DNA of 64,000 bases, taken from contig CM076264.1 in the NCBI GenBank assembly GCA_038380795.1, forward strand, positions 9,426,001 through 9,490,000, in the 5' to 3' direction. The position numbers and the translations under genes are program-made. Every line of letters begins with the position of its first letter. Position 1 is the stretch's first letter. The DNA is from Pyrocephalus nanus. Taxonomy: Eukaryota; Chordata; Aves; Passeriformes; Tyrannidae. Below the pieces are notes generated by a model. It searched no databases. It had not been told where the DNA came from and saw only the letters and a list, made by a program, of their open reading frames with translations. Of this stretch, positions 10,700 through 24,119 are shown piece by piece.

Positions 10700-11165
10700 A
10701 GAAGGAAGAGAGGTTGCCATTGAAATCTGAGGCAAAAAAATCATTGAGTACCTCAGCCTTCTTATCCACAGCCAGGTTCAGTTCCAGCTTTGCACTGACC
10801 TTCTTCACCCCATCCCTACACAACCGTACTTCATCCCTAGATGTTCAGGACTTCTCTAACAGTCACCAAGCTTCCACCTGCTGCATTTCCCTCAGGGGCA
10901 GAAGGGTGTGACTCCACCAGTCTGTTTCTCACACTCCCTGATACTCCTCAGCCTCTCCACATCCTCTTTAACCTCTGCCCCCAGGCCGAGCAGATCATCC
11001 TCCTGATCGCATTGCATGCAGGTGTCATTTCTGCTGTCCTCTAGTGCTAATGGCTGGCTAAAATACTCCCTGCAGCCAGAGACCTGGACAGCTGCATAGA
11101 GAGTTCTGTCTGGGTCACCCCCACACCTGCTAGCAACAGCTTTTGATTGTGTGGAAACCATTGCC
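10700..11165 (-). mobile_element. CR1 5' portion: ORF1-like segment and a deleted ORF2 segment
   Basis: On the minus strand 11161-10892 is open. It encodes YAAVQVSGCREYFSQPLALE, then CMQCDQEDD and a heptad-like LLGLGAEVKEDVERLRSI. I associate this short CxxC plus coiled-coil protein with the CR1 ORF1 region, with moderate certainty. Downstream at 10835-10722 the frame reads VRLCRDGVKKVSAKLELNLA directly followed by VDKKAEVLNDFFAS. In full-length CR1 ORF2 these two motifs lie in the linker between endonuclease and reverse transcriptase and are about 50 residues apart. The endonuclease is missing altogether. The copy is therefore internally deleted at least twice. Confidence 0.75.
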
Positions 11166-12468
11166 AGGTCTGTTCTATTCGGGCAGGCAAAAACTGCTAT
11201 TCTTTTAATTAAGATTTTCTTGCCTTTGAGATTAGTAACATGATGGAGAAACGTAATTAGGAAGCCATGAAGACTTGTAAACTAATTTGAATATAGGGGT
11301 AGACTAGATAGCTAGTTGTTTAAAAAGAAGCTACTAAATATCAAAGCTGTGTTTTTAATGATCTTAAGCATCCTCTGTACATACACCCAGAAAACTCAGT
11401 TAAGACATTGTACCCATTATGCAGCATCTACAGCATGTACTGTTTTTACTAAAACCTAAGCTGAAGTTTCTATGAAAAGAACAATCAGACACCAAAATAA
11501 TTCTACTCAAATTTCAACATATACAACTAGGTACATGGTTTTATTTTCCTAGTATAATGTAGAGAGTTAACTGCTTTATTTATTGCATTTGTAGCACAAA
11601 TCTCTCCTCTTAGTTTCTGCTTCATTCTACAGCTTGCTGTTTTCTAACTGCTTTTTATTGTCTGTCTTTTTCTTACCTAGTGAACCTATATTTAAGCAGT
11701 TGAAACTAGATCTGGAAAAATTAGGCTTAACATTACAAAGCCAGACACTGCCACTATCATAGACAATATAGTCATTAACATATTTGCTCTCATTTACAGT
11801 TCTAAGGATGCAAGGAGTAGTATTAAACAGATAGACTCTAACATATTTCAGAGAGAAACATCTAATATAATACACAATAAAAACATCTAGGAAGAGAAAA
11901 TTAGAAATGTTCTTTCCTTTCCAGGTACTCTGAGAATCTTACAGGAGAACTGCATTATGGTAATTCTAATGGCATATACAGACTTAGTCCATTTACTGTG
12001 CTAATTTACTACAACTCCATAAATCCAGTGTCTTCTGTTTAATCTAGTGAAAGCAAAACAACTTCAACGCCGTCTTAGGTTGTAAATTTACAACCTTCTC
12101 CTGTCTTTTCTATTCTCATTTCTTTCACTCTGCAAAAAACCATTTCTGCCTGGTTTTCTATCCCATTCTTCCTATCTTTCTATTTTTCACTTGTTAATCT
12201 TTGTTTTCAGATGTATACAGCATAAATATTCCAGTATGCACATATTTGTTCATTCATTCAGTGATCAGGATACAAAAGTGTCTCAAATTAGCTAAGTAAT
12301 GAATAGAGAGATGGCTAGACTGATCAACATAGTGCAAAATGGGAAATGAAATATAAAGGAGGTTTGACTCCACCAGTCTCATTTAGAAGAGGGACAGTTT
12401 TCTACAGATGCCAATTCCAGTAACTTCACAAGAGATAAGACTGAAAATGGGACATTTCACTCAGTTTA
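11166..12468. other. Unique AT-rich DNA, no gene recognised
   Basis: No repeat family is visible. A 35-bp minus-strand segment at about 11677-11711 lies between an acceptor-like tract (aatttttccag) and a donor ACTAG|GTAAGA and is open in one frame. This is too little to call. Confidence 0.55.
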
Positions 12469-12891
12469 TTATTGTAGCTCATAGCATCCTAAGATATACT
12501 TTTCTAGGATCATTAATGGTATTTTAACATTAATGAGAAATGCTGTTGAGTGTTCAGGAAAACTCCCTGCACTGAGAAAAACCACGCTGTGGCTGGATAA
12601 TATTTGTATGCTGCACCCTGAAAAGGTGGGTTGGGTCAGCGCAATAGACACAAACCTGGAAGACACCATTACTGCAAAGCTTCTCTTGCATACATCCTGG
12701 TCTTCACTGTTTTTCAGGTTTGTCATTGACATGGAACCAGCAGGGGAGAATATGCGGAAAACACGCTGAAAATCTAAAACATATATAATTGGAACAGTAT
12801 TTAAAATAATACATAGAATCTCTGTACTGATAAAATCACAGGTTACTACAATAGAAAGGTAAAAAACTGGGGCTATGAACCAAAGAAGCAA
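12469..12891. other. Open frames on both strands in a slightly GC-richer stretch
   Basis: A 140-codon minus frame (12469-12891) and a 78-codon plus frame (12533-12769) overlap. The plus frame ends in FVIDMEPAGENMRKTR just after a good acceptor-like tract (cactgtttttcag, AG at about 12718). Neither product has a domain that I recognise. It could be a pseudogene fragment, a terminal exon or chance. Length alone does not separate these. Confidence 0.2.
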
Positions 12892-15800
12892 TTTTCCCCA
12901 GGTATTGTAAGGCTGTTGTCCCCCAAATCTGCCAGCTGTTCTAAAATGGACTTGACTCTTTAATTTATATCATCCCAGCCACAAAGTACTCAGCATATAT
13001 CTGCTAATTTAAGGGTCATTTCTACAGCATCCACCATAAGTTTGTTTTTAACTGAGAGAGGGAGCAGCATAATAGTGGGTTTTAGGAGTATTGAGGTTGC
13101 GTGGGAACCACCTTCATTGAATCTGACTGAGAGATCACTGGAAGTTTAGGAGTCAATGATCTGCAGAACGTTTACCCTGAGTAGGTGCAAGCATGCACTG
13201 TGCTGCACACATCCTTTGGCCACAGGATCATGTCAACCAGGTCCTTGCAGCAGAGGAGTGGGTGGGCAGCTCCGCCTGGATATGGGACACTGCACCACCT
13301 GTCTGGCCTGGCCTTCAACTAAAAGTGTAGCAAGAAGTTCTCAGGAGAACATCCTTAACGAATAGGATTACTTTCTTGTAAGGAAATTGTATATTAGCTC
13401 AAAGGACCAAAATAGGGCTGCTTCTCTCCACAGTCAGGATCTTCTCTGATCTGCACAACATGCCAAGCTCTGTCAGAAGCTGCATGAACAGAGGGTGTCC
13501 AGCATCTGAAGAGACATAAGGTTCACTCACTGTCTACATTCCTCTTCTCATTCTGTCTTATCAAATCAGTTATCTTATCAAGCATTTTGGTTTTGGGCTC
13601 TTCTGTTGATCTCCAGAAAGAATCCTGCAGCAGCTCTCTCCCCCCATCCCAATGCAGAGAACTGTCTAACATGTCAACCTACAAATAAATAAAAAAATAA
13701 ATAAATGACATCATAAAGGCTAACAAAGTTGTTCTTGGCTGCCTTGAATACTAAACTACACAAATCAGCTCCAGTGGTTATGAAAAAAAATCATCAGAGG
13801 TCAATCAAAGCTGATCATTGGGAATTCCAAGCTTTACCTTCTGACTTTTGCAGAGCAGTCTGTATTCACCTCCAAAAGGAAGACAATTCATGTGGTACAA
13901 TAACCATAAAATGGATGAAGGTTTTTCAGGAATATTAGAGGTTAGCAAGCATCAGTTTTATTCTTAATGGAATATTTTTTTTATAAAGATCACAGTTTCT
14001 ACTGAAACTAATGACAGAATTTAGTCAGGATGTCAGGAATGAAGACCACATGGTTATTGTGAGAAATAACATTTAACCTTTCTCTTGTGGCTGATGGAGG
14101 CCAATGCAGTATTTTATTATCAACATTGGCAGGTGATTTATTACTACTGTTTCTACTCCAGTAAAACCACATTAGGCTGTGCTTGATGTATCATTTGTTA
14201 TCTTCAAACTCCCTATACACTTTCTGCATGCATAATCTCTTTTTTCTAGCACACTTCAACAGAAAATGGTAAATATTTAAGTCATGATTCCAGATTCATC
14301 AAAAGCTTAGGTACTGAAATACAGTAGCTGAATGGATTGTGCCAGACAATACTTGATGCCAACATAAAGCTTAAGTATTGCAAAGAGTGATGTAATACAT
14401 CTGCAACAGCAGCCAGGCATAATAGTGCATTAAGGTAGATTGAGGAGTGACAGAAAGTAAATCATTAAGAGACTTCAAAGGAGAACAGAACTTTATAGAA
14501 TCACATCAGCTACCTCAATGCCATTTGCTTGTGTAAAAGTAGACTGTAAATCAAGAAATCTATGAAATAACTTTTTAGATACAACTCTAAAGCAATTTGT
14601 GCCCAGACTCCTTGGAACACAAAGAGATTAATGGGAAAATATCTATTAACTGCAGTAGGACCAAGTATTTATGTGATATTTAATAGTCAAAGGGTATTAA
14701 TGAAAATAGAAAGTTTTACAGCTAACTTTTCTGTTCTCTTTTGGTGATTACCTTAATACTCAATCAAAATAATTCCTATTTTTAATAAAATGAAAAATAA
14801 TTACAGGAGGATATCAGGAACAGAGCTCCTGGTTGCTACAGATACACATTTTTTGACACTGGGCATTTTGTCTATTAGGTTAAAAAAGGATAAAACAAGA
14901 ATTCTGGGAATTTTTGCATCACTATTTCCACTTGATTTGGCTTCCACCAAATTTCATTATTACATTTCTCTGCATTTCCTAGGTGAGGACATATGACAAA
15001 GATACTAATCAGTACGAGGAGAAGGGTACAGAGAACTTGTTTTACTGGTTTAATTTTGTTACAAGACCTTTGCTTTTAGCAGCTTAATGTAACATATGTG
15101 GTAAATAATGAGTTTTGTCTGATTAGAAGTGAGGGGGTTTTATGAAGTTTTTCCTTTTACAGACCTGAACTGTAAATCCATCCAAGCACACTTGACTTTA
15201 GCGAAAGCTCAGATCAGAATAGACATTGGCATCCACGGCCACTTAGGAAATTAAATGGATATTAGTAATGATAAAATATGCAGATTTATCTGAACAGCTA
15301 CTTGTGGCATCTGAATAGATCTTGGACTGAAAATTCAGTCATGTGGCCCTTAAAAGTATTACACTGGGTATCACAGCAGTTCAAAGGTGACATTATAATG
15401 TCTCATTTTCTTAGGAGGAAGCTAAAGAGTCAAAGCAGGGAAACAAAAAACATCTACATTTTTTAATCAAAGAACTTTCTTATCCTGTCTAAATTTTGTT
15501 GTTGGATATACAGTGGAAAAGGTCAGGCTCCTCAAAACAAAATGTAGCAAGTTCTATATAATCCCAGTTCAGATCTTATAGGGCTTTCTAATTTCTCTGG
15601 ATCTTCAGGATTAATTCTTTTCCACATCTGTGGGAAGAGCTGCATCCATGCCGATCATCACTAGAGAATCCGAATATTAAAAGTAAACCCATAAAGTTAT
15701 GTAAGGGGGCATATAATTACCCTATAACTGAAAAGGATTTATTATACATAAAAATGTTACAAGTTATATCTTGTGTCTGTTGCTCTGAAGATTAGTAACA

Positions 15801-18800
15801 TATGAAAGGTTGAGACCTAGCTGTAGACTACAGAAGAACCTTTTAACTTAAGGGACAAAACCCCTGCAGGAAACATGGGAAGAACCAAAGTCCTGATAAT
15901 AATGGAGATCTGCGTTGCAGATGCTAATATTGCTTCACCAAGTATTTTACCTGATTCAATGCTTATAAAAGCATTTGTGTGGAGATTTTTCGTCTGGTTT
16001 CTTAAGGAAGCAAAGTTTATACAAATGCTCTGTCTTACACTTCCATTTGTTCAATAATTTACTCTCAACTTGAGAAATGCAAAAAGATTAGTGTTTCCAC
16101 CAAAGAAAATTTGCAGCATGTTACCCACACATTTTCCTGTGTATCTGCAGTGTGAGGTCAGGTATATTATTAAAACTATACATGGAAGAAAGAGATTGGG
16201 AATACCTCACTGAACAGAGTTTGTCTCTAATTAAATATAGGGTGATCCAACCATGAGACATGAAGCAAAGCCTATCTTCTAAAAATTTAATTGCACAGTC
16301 AACTACTTGTCTATTCATATCTATCCCAGGAAAGTCAAGTGAAGTATTTCTTAGCTTTACTTGAAAATATACAATCTATCATCTTGAGACTCAAGCTTTT
16401 TGTCACTATACTTAAGAAGAAAGATGAAGTCTTTTTGAGAAAATCACTCAGGAACTGAAGCTCACAGAGTTAATTGAAACAAAAAAACCTCAGTGAATGT
16501 TTTATAGTCTAAGTAATAATTCATTCGGTCATTTTGAAGTGTTTTATCTCTTCTGATAACAAAAAATCATTAGCTGTCTCATTAACATACAGTTTTTCTT
16601 GATAATCAAGACATCTTTTTATACATGAAAACAACAATTAAAGTATTTGTTACTGTCAAACAGAAATCTTCATTAGACTTCCATGGTCATGAAAAAATAA
16701 TTAATTGAGACATTCTTCTTTTAACTTTCAAAATTAAAAAATAAATGGATTGTTTTATTAAAAAAGTGTTTAGGGGCGCAGAAGGTGTTTGACTTCTTGA
16801 TCGTAAGGAAAAAACTTTGTTTGAAGCTTTTATTATGTTTTTATCTTCTTTTTAAATGCTAGTAAGGATATATATGTTGTTGAATAACAAGAAAAATTCA
16901 AAACAGAGGAGTCTCTTTTACCCTTGACAAAATTTCTCCTCTTTGGAACAGTTCCTACTACACTACATGCATGTGCTATGCTTTGCTTTGAAGACTCATT
17001 AGATATGTATGAGTTCATAGTTTAGCAAACTGGTAAAATCTTTTTCAAAAGCTCTACTTGGCAGTGTGATATTTGACTAAACAAGTCAATTAAACTGAAG
17101 AAGATAAATTACATTCCAAAAGAAAGGTACCATTAGATAACTACCACATATTCCTAGCAATTCATTAGAGTGCTCCTGAGTTTATCTTTCCCAATTTAGT
17201 ATGCAAGGAAAATGTGATAGTAATGAAAACAACACCGATTATTTATTCACTTAATCAATCAGTTTCAAACTTCTGAGTAACAAGTTTACTCAAGTTAATT
17301 GAACATATAACTTTGTCAAATCCAAGCCCCGTGTAAGCACAGACAGTCTACGAGTCCATAATGCAACACACAAAGAAGGGCTGCCATGCATGGTACTGGT
17401 TCTAAGGGTGGAATTTCTTAGGACACTCAGAGATAAATTGCTTCATTATTAAAAAAATAGAACATTACTATGTCCTCCTCCTTATCCTGCTGTATTGAAA
17501 GATAAGTATTAGGGTAAAAAGAAAATACATGCAGTCACATTTTTAAATTCAGAAGAAAATAGTCTCAATTTAAAAAAAAAATTGCTTAATTTCTTAACAT
17601 GAACTAACTTTTGCATGGAAAGAGTATTATTTTAACTTCAATTGTTTTTAACTGCTTTAAATACTGGCTGTGGTTTTGAATTTTAAAAAGTGACTCATAT
17701 GCTGTTATCCTGAAACAACCTGACCTGCTTGTTGGCAGGAAAAATAGCCAAGTTATCTGCAAATCAATTGAGCAACTGAAAAATTTATTCACTATTGTTT
17801 AATATAAATTGAAAAAAGAGAAAGAAAACTGGCGCAGAGTCCAGTTCATCCATTGTAGAGCTCGCAGGACATATCAGACTAACTTCTGATGAATTGTTAT
17901 CTATCTGAATGCAGAGAAAAATACTGATCATTTTGGTTGCTATAAAGATTTTATGTCATAGATTCATAACCATTTCTCATGTGTTCTTGGTGGCCTGTCT
18001 GTGTCCTGTGTTTCACCTATAAAACATCATAGCTGAGTGTTTGTCACTGGTTACTCTTCACACCTGCATTTTTTTTTTCTACAGTTTTGAATATTTCAGT
18101 GTTTCTAAAGCTGTTAATTTTATTTTATTGTCTATAGTTGTAAATTCCAGCACTTCAGTAGATTTCATCAACAGTGATGCTGCTGGAGACATTTGTGTAA
18201 ATGTCACCCTTAGGTAGTGGCCTTTGCAGGATCAGAGGTAGAGTTTACATTTAAGCTTCATGGGGAAGACTGATTATGTCTCATATAATCCCATAAGAGT
18301 TTTATCAGGTTCAGTAACACAACCACACTTTGAATTTGTTGTCTGTTGCCGCACTAAAATACATCAAATTATTGTTGAGAGAAATAAGAATTTCAGCTTT
18401 CCTAACAGCATGCAATATTTTACAAGGATGAACTGTAATGTCTGTCACATGGTTCATATCTAACTGCATGGCATGAGTTCTACTTAAACAGAATACAAAT
18501 AGAAGAAAACATGAGCAAATAGAACTTGCCTCAGCCACACAGAGTAGATTGTATTGCTGCTTTTGAATAATTCAGATCACTTCCATGAATTAAAAACAAA
18601 AACAAAACCCCCAAAACCTCAACAACAAGACAGCAAGGGAGAGAAAAGATAATGATTCTACAGGTTGCTTCATGCTGGATATCCAGTACTAGAACCAAGA
18701 TTATCAGATGACTTGGTCTCTCATTATGACAATAAATATTCAGAGAGCACAGGGATTTCTGTCTACATAGACTGCAAGTAATGATAACTACTGCAGTGAT

Positions 18801-20564
18801 TCACAGCAGTCTGCTTTCAATATAAGATTTGGAAAGCAGATAATGACTTGGTTGGGAATTCCCTGTGCTGATGAATATGCTGCTTAGTTCATTTTCCTGC
18901 TGAGTTATTATTAGATAGCACACTGTTATCAAATAAATAGTTCACTTTTCAGCAGGAATCAGCCATCATTTTCATATGACTCATGAATTAGTGAAATTCT
19001 CCTTTTCCTTTTATCCTCCCCATCAAAAGGGAAATACCAATTGTCAAAGTGCAGGGGTCCTGAGTTCCTGCTGTGCACAATTTCCCCCTCTATTAGGCAG
19101 AGAGTATAGGAGACAATAACAGATAAATGAGAGGAAAAATATATTGGGGAACAACAGAAATGGGATGATGTCTACCTGCACCATCTGCCTATTCCAGTTA
19201 CCTGTGCATATTGAGCAGCAAGACAGATCTTTTGGTGCAAGAGTCATGCAAAACTGTGATGGAAATTATTTAATTAGCAGTGAGAAATGTAGCATTATAA
19301 GTGAAAGATACACCATTAATATCAGTTGACCTTGTCTCTCGGTACTCAAATATGTACCTATGCATCAGCCACAGACACGCTGGGAGATAGTGTCTGCACA
19401 AGGACATATGATGTTTCCATAATCTGTGTTTCTCTTCTCATAATATATAGTGATATTTGCATATCACTTTTTTTTTTTCCCATGTTTACCTTCCATAACA
19501 TTTTCAAAATTATAAAGTTCATGAAACTTAAGAATTTTATAGACCCTGATTGGGTCAAAGGGACAAAACTAAAAAAGTTATTTTTTTTATTTTAATGAAA
19601 GTAGTATGAAAGTTTTCAAAGTAATAGTTCAAAGTCCTTTAGTCAGATTTAGTCTTACTCAAGTTCTGCTTCAGAATAACTAACACTGAAACTTTTTGCA
19701 ATAGTAGATATATGCCTGTACTTCTCTCATTCAAAAGTAATATAGACTTTGCAATTCTAGTAATAAACAGTTGTATCTGAACTGCTTTGGAAAAATTATA
19801 ACTGTTCTACCTTTAGAACAGTGTAAAATATTATATGAATCTCCTGCCAACTTATAATTTTTTATATCTAACTGAGTCAGTTTGCAAAAAACAGACCTTC
19901 CTCAGCACTCTTTCCATGCTTTAAAAGTAATTTGAATAGAAAAAATTGTCTTAAATACAATATCATTAATAACAGTTAATAAAATGCATTTTTGGTGTTG
20001 GGATTTGGAGGTGGAAGATTGGAACAGTTGCCTGGGTAAATGATCTTTTCTGTTATTGCTGTTGTTTATTTGTTTGTTTTTAACAAAACCATGCATATTT
20101 GTGATTGACAAACTGCTGTGTTTATGAGAGTCATTCTTTTTTCCTAATGCTTCAGTTGCATCAGTTGACATCTGCTTTCTACTCTATCATACCTGAGACA
20201 GCCTCCAACACATAACTCACATAAAACCTTACCTTAAATTTATCCTCAGTGTATTTGCTTCTTAAAATTTACTCAGGGAATGCATAGAAAACCTTCTGTC
20301 TTCCACTGGCAACAGTTAATATCTCACCTGTTTGTTACCCATGGAAAATACAAAGAGGACTTTGAAATTCTCTGATATTGCTGAAGCATTTGCTCTCCTG
20401 TCCTTAAATTTTATAATACTGATGTTTGTACAGTTGGGTTTATGATGGATAGACGACATGAACATAGAAAATATGGATAAAGGACATTTTTAGCCCGTGA
20501 CAGCCTTATGTGATTTCAAGGTTTTACTGGAAATATCTTGATCTACTTAAATTGGTTTAAGGCT
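12892..20564. other. Long unique AT-rich stretch, no gene recognised
   Basis: No CR1, LTR or SINE piece was found. There is an (AAAT)-like simple repeat at 13682-13706 and a moderately GC-rich patch at 13180-13320 without identifiable homology. The open frames (60-90 codons) have no support. One at 18311-18538 (minus) begins with a hydrophobic stretch resembling a signal peptide, but nothing else supports it. Confidence 0.6.
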
Positions 20565-20665
20565 CTGCCAGCACAGCTGGGAGTTGTGTGCCCAGGGAAG
20601 CTGTGCTGTGGTTAAAGCACATGATGCATAGATATGAGCCTCGTCTGGGCTCATTTTCCTTAAGG
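20565..20665 (+). mobile_element. Possible relic of an ancient tRNA-derived SINE
   Basis: The stretch ctgtggttaaagcac at 20606-20620 resembles an A box of MIR-type SINEs, and gggctcattttcc at 20647-20659 resembles a decayed B box at plausible spacing. The rest of the MIR core is not clearly visible, so chance similarity is a real alternative. Confidence 0.25.
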
Positions 20666-23600
20666 TGATAAGTTACCTTTATGGAACTGTTATGATACCG
20701 GGAGAGAATGTTACAGTAACCTCAATTTTTATCTGCTGATTAGTTTCATAGTATACTTTCCCATTTCTTCATCATTTAAGAGCTGCACGTAAGTTATGAG
20801 CAGTCAAACAACTTTAAGCATAAAGTATTTTATGACCATGAATAAATATATATAATGAACATATGATGTGACTTTGATTTATCAAACTACGATTAAATAT
20901 TAAATTTTTATAGCTTCATCCTCCATACAGCATAAATTCTACATCATATTCTATGTATGTTGCACAATAATTTCAGATAAGAAATATTATTAAGTGAGTA
21001 ATTTTACTGTTGAAAAATTGTAAGCAGGACTAACCAAAGTATTCCAAGGCATGACAGAATAACTTGATTTCATTTTTTAAAACCAGTTATTATAATAAAC
21101 CCTATTCCCCAAATAAAAGCACAAGTTAAACATAATCTAGGTGATCTAAGTCTTTAACTACCTACAATTTGTCTTCAATACCTATAAATTCAATAAAAGC
21201 TGTGAATAGCTCCTCCCGAAATTTAGAAACTTGATGGAAAACCTTCAGAGGAGGCAGAACTTTTCATATAAAGGAGCTATTTCATACATTTAGACACAAT
21301 TTAGACACTTCTTTCCAGATTTACAGCTTGGACTGTACATACTTTCCTTGATGATGCTTAAGTTAGGAAAGGAAAGCTGGAAGGTATGATTTCTGATCCC
21401 CTTTTTCATTTAATATCTAGCTACAGTCTAGCAGCAAAAAATTGTGGAATAACTCTCTAAAGCTAAATTGTCTTGGATTCAACCAAGAGTTAGGCTCAGG
21501 TTCAAACATGTTTAAACTTTGCCTAGATTAAATGGAAAGGAAGAGGACAAAATGGAGTTTGATGGGTTACATGTCTTGTCCGTGAGAAAGAGTAAAATAA
21601 TTCATGGAAAGAAGGAAGAATAGAGGACAGTCTGCTAATGTGCTCCAAAATTACATAGGTTTTAGACACTTTGAATGACCAAGTTTCCTTCCAGTTGCTT
21701 GCTGATGGCAGAATATATTATATACTGAGTAATGACACTCATTATGGCTAATATTGAGCATAATTACAGATACATCCATATGTATCTTGGTATGGGTCTC
21801 CTATGTGGATTCACAGTGTACTGGCACACTACAATACAAGAGTATTTGCAGTTGCTCAAATATGAGAAAAACGCAGTGTTATGGACTATTTTAATATTAA
21901 TGTTGACTGTGAAGAAAATTAGGAATATTACTAGATCTCAATTCATAAAGCATCAGAGTTCAGACACGTTCTGCAGTCTATGGAAACAAATCAATACAAG
22001 ATAATTTTCCAAGTTACTTCTGAAAGTGCTCTCAGTAATTAAAAGGCTAAGAAAAAAAGAAACCCAACAATGGTTTCTAATGAAAGCCTAAAACCATTAA
22101 ATTAATAATATATGATCCAATGGATTTTTTTACTTGTATGTTTGCTTACATTTATGTGTCTCTTATCAAAGCAGAAAAATTAAACAGAACCACATGGAAA
22201 ATTAAGGTCCCCAGAGAAACACAAAACCTCTATTGATATTGACAGCTCTGACTGCTGCTGGGCTTTGAGTTTTAGAAATTGATTGTATGGAAGGGAAGTA
22301 ATACACTGTGGGACACTGGAAAAGTATGAGTAGTAGATATTTAAGTAAGGAAAAGGAAATAATTTGGAGATAAGTACTTTTGTCATTCTCCAAAAGGCCA
22401 GCTGTACCCTCACTTTTCTTCAAAGCAGAAGTGCTGTTTGCTTTTTACAGGTCTGTGGAATTTTACAGATTATGCAACAAGGATGTTAAGTTATTGTTAT
22501 TACAATATGTTTAGCAGTTGGAGAGTTCAGCTGGGAAGTTTGTGGAGTAAAACCAACACTGCCAAAAATAAAATGTAGCTAAAACCTTTTTAAGAGTCTT
22601 TTAAAGAGTCTTTTTTAGAGAGGGAAATCAGCCTGAATATTTCTTTCCAGTAGAGTAGGAGATTAAGAGAAACAGAGTCCTTCATCGCAGTTTCAGAGAA
22701 GTCCCTGATTCTTTATTTCACAAGAAGAAATACAAACCCAGGCCTTCAATCAGTGACTAGTTTCACTGATTTTTCCCAAGTTCCATGGGCATGGGCATCA
22801 AAAAACTGGTTACTCCATCTTTGTTCAGAGAAAAAAAATATCTCAGCACATGTTTTTCATTCTGTTTTCCGTCCTTATCTATTTTCATCCCATAATGCTT
22901 CACCATGAAAAAACCATTTCTTTAAATTTTGCGATTGCTTTGCTAACTTATGGTAAGGTTTTATACAGGAAAATATTGGGATATCCCTCCTCTGAAACAC
23001 AGCTATCTGGAGTCAAACTCTGAAAAATTTGGGAATAACTAGCCTAAATTTTCTACTTATCAGACACAGTCTCAGGAAAACTTAATGATGAGATTTAATT
23101 GCGCAACATGAACTATTTCTGTATCAATTTGCTCAAATAAATCTGGTGTCTTAGTGCTTCTATGGGCAATAGTTAAGAGGTGTGGTATCCTGAATCTTAT
23201 TTTAAGGTGGGTAGGCAGCTCCTTAAAAGAGGGAGATATTAATAATTATGTCAATGTCATTCTTTCATCTCTTAGAAGCCTTCTAAATGGAAAAGTCTAA
23301 TTAGGATGACAAATAAGGAAAGTCTATAATGGAGAGGTGCCTTTACGCAAAGGTAATTGTTGATAAGAATGCTGATAACACCTGAATTCATCTGAAAAGG
23401 TAACTTTCATTAGCAAGTAAAGAAAAGGTCTCATTATTTCCATTCGGATAGAATTTTGCCAGTTACCTGACAACACAGGTAAATAAACAATAGAAAACCC
23501 ACTATGCTGCAGTAATTGAAAATGCAATCTAAGAATATAAAAGATTGTATTGAATAGCCATAATATCAGTACAGTTCTGGTTTTTTGGTGGTGGAGAGGC

Positions 23601-23815
23601 ATTGTTTCTGCACTGAAGTCCTGATAATGGACAGAGACATTTCAAACTTACTGACTTAGGAGGCTGCAACTTTACAGTTAATTCTCCAATCTGAAAGCGA
23701 CCGCCAAGACATCACTTAAAATAGGGGGTTTGTGCAATAGGTGGTTGTCTAAAAGTCACTTTCCGGTCCTTAGTCAGAGTGAAATTTATATTTATGACTG
23801 CTTGACCTTAAGCCC
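20666..23815. other. Unique AT-rich DNA, no gene recognised
   Basis: No repeat family or exon is visible. There is a small local duplication of aagagtctttt at about 22590-22614. Confidence 0.6.
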
Positions 23816-23939
23816 TGTCATGATCTAACCCCAGCCAGCAACTAAGCCCCACATAGACACTTTTTCACTCCACCAGTAGGATCAGGGAGAAAACAGGAAG
23901 CATAAAAGCAAGAAAACTCCTGGGTTGAGATAAAGACAG

Positions 23940-23945
23940 TTTAAT
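23940..23945 (-). terminator. LTR polyadenylation signal
   Basis: ATTAAA on the minus strand, in the context ccctattaaactgtctttatctc. The same context is shared by the second LTR copy at 61988-61993, which marks it as the family's R-region signal. Confidence 0.65.
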
Positions 23946-24110
23946 AGGGAAAGCAAAAGCCATGCACACAAGCAAAGCAAACAAAGGAGTTAATCCCCTG
24001 CATGCCATGGGCAGCCATCTCCAGGAGAGCAGGGCCCCATCAAACATAATCGTTACTTGGGAAGTCAAATATGGCTCTAAACGCCCCCTCTTTCCACCTT
24101 CTTCCACCCA

Positions 24111-24119
24111 CTTTATATA
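24111..24119 (-). promoter_or_regulatory. TATA box of the solo LTR
   Basis: TATATAAAG on the minus strand, at the expected place between U3 and R. It is a perfect TATA motif, so residual promoter activity is possible and would be directed toward lower coordinates. Confidence 0.7.

Noticed and set aside
18311..18538. Frame beginning with a signal-peptide-like hydrophobic stretch
   Set aside because: Nothing beyond the hydrophobic start supports it: no homology, no splice context and background composition.
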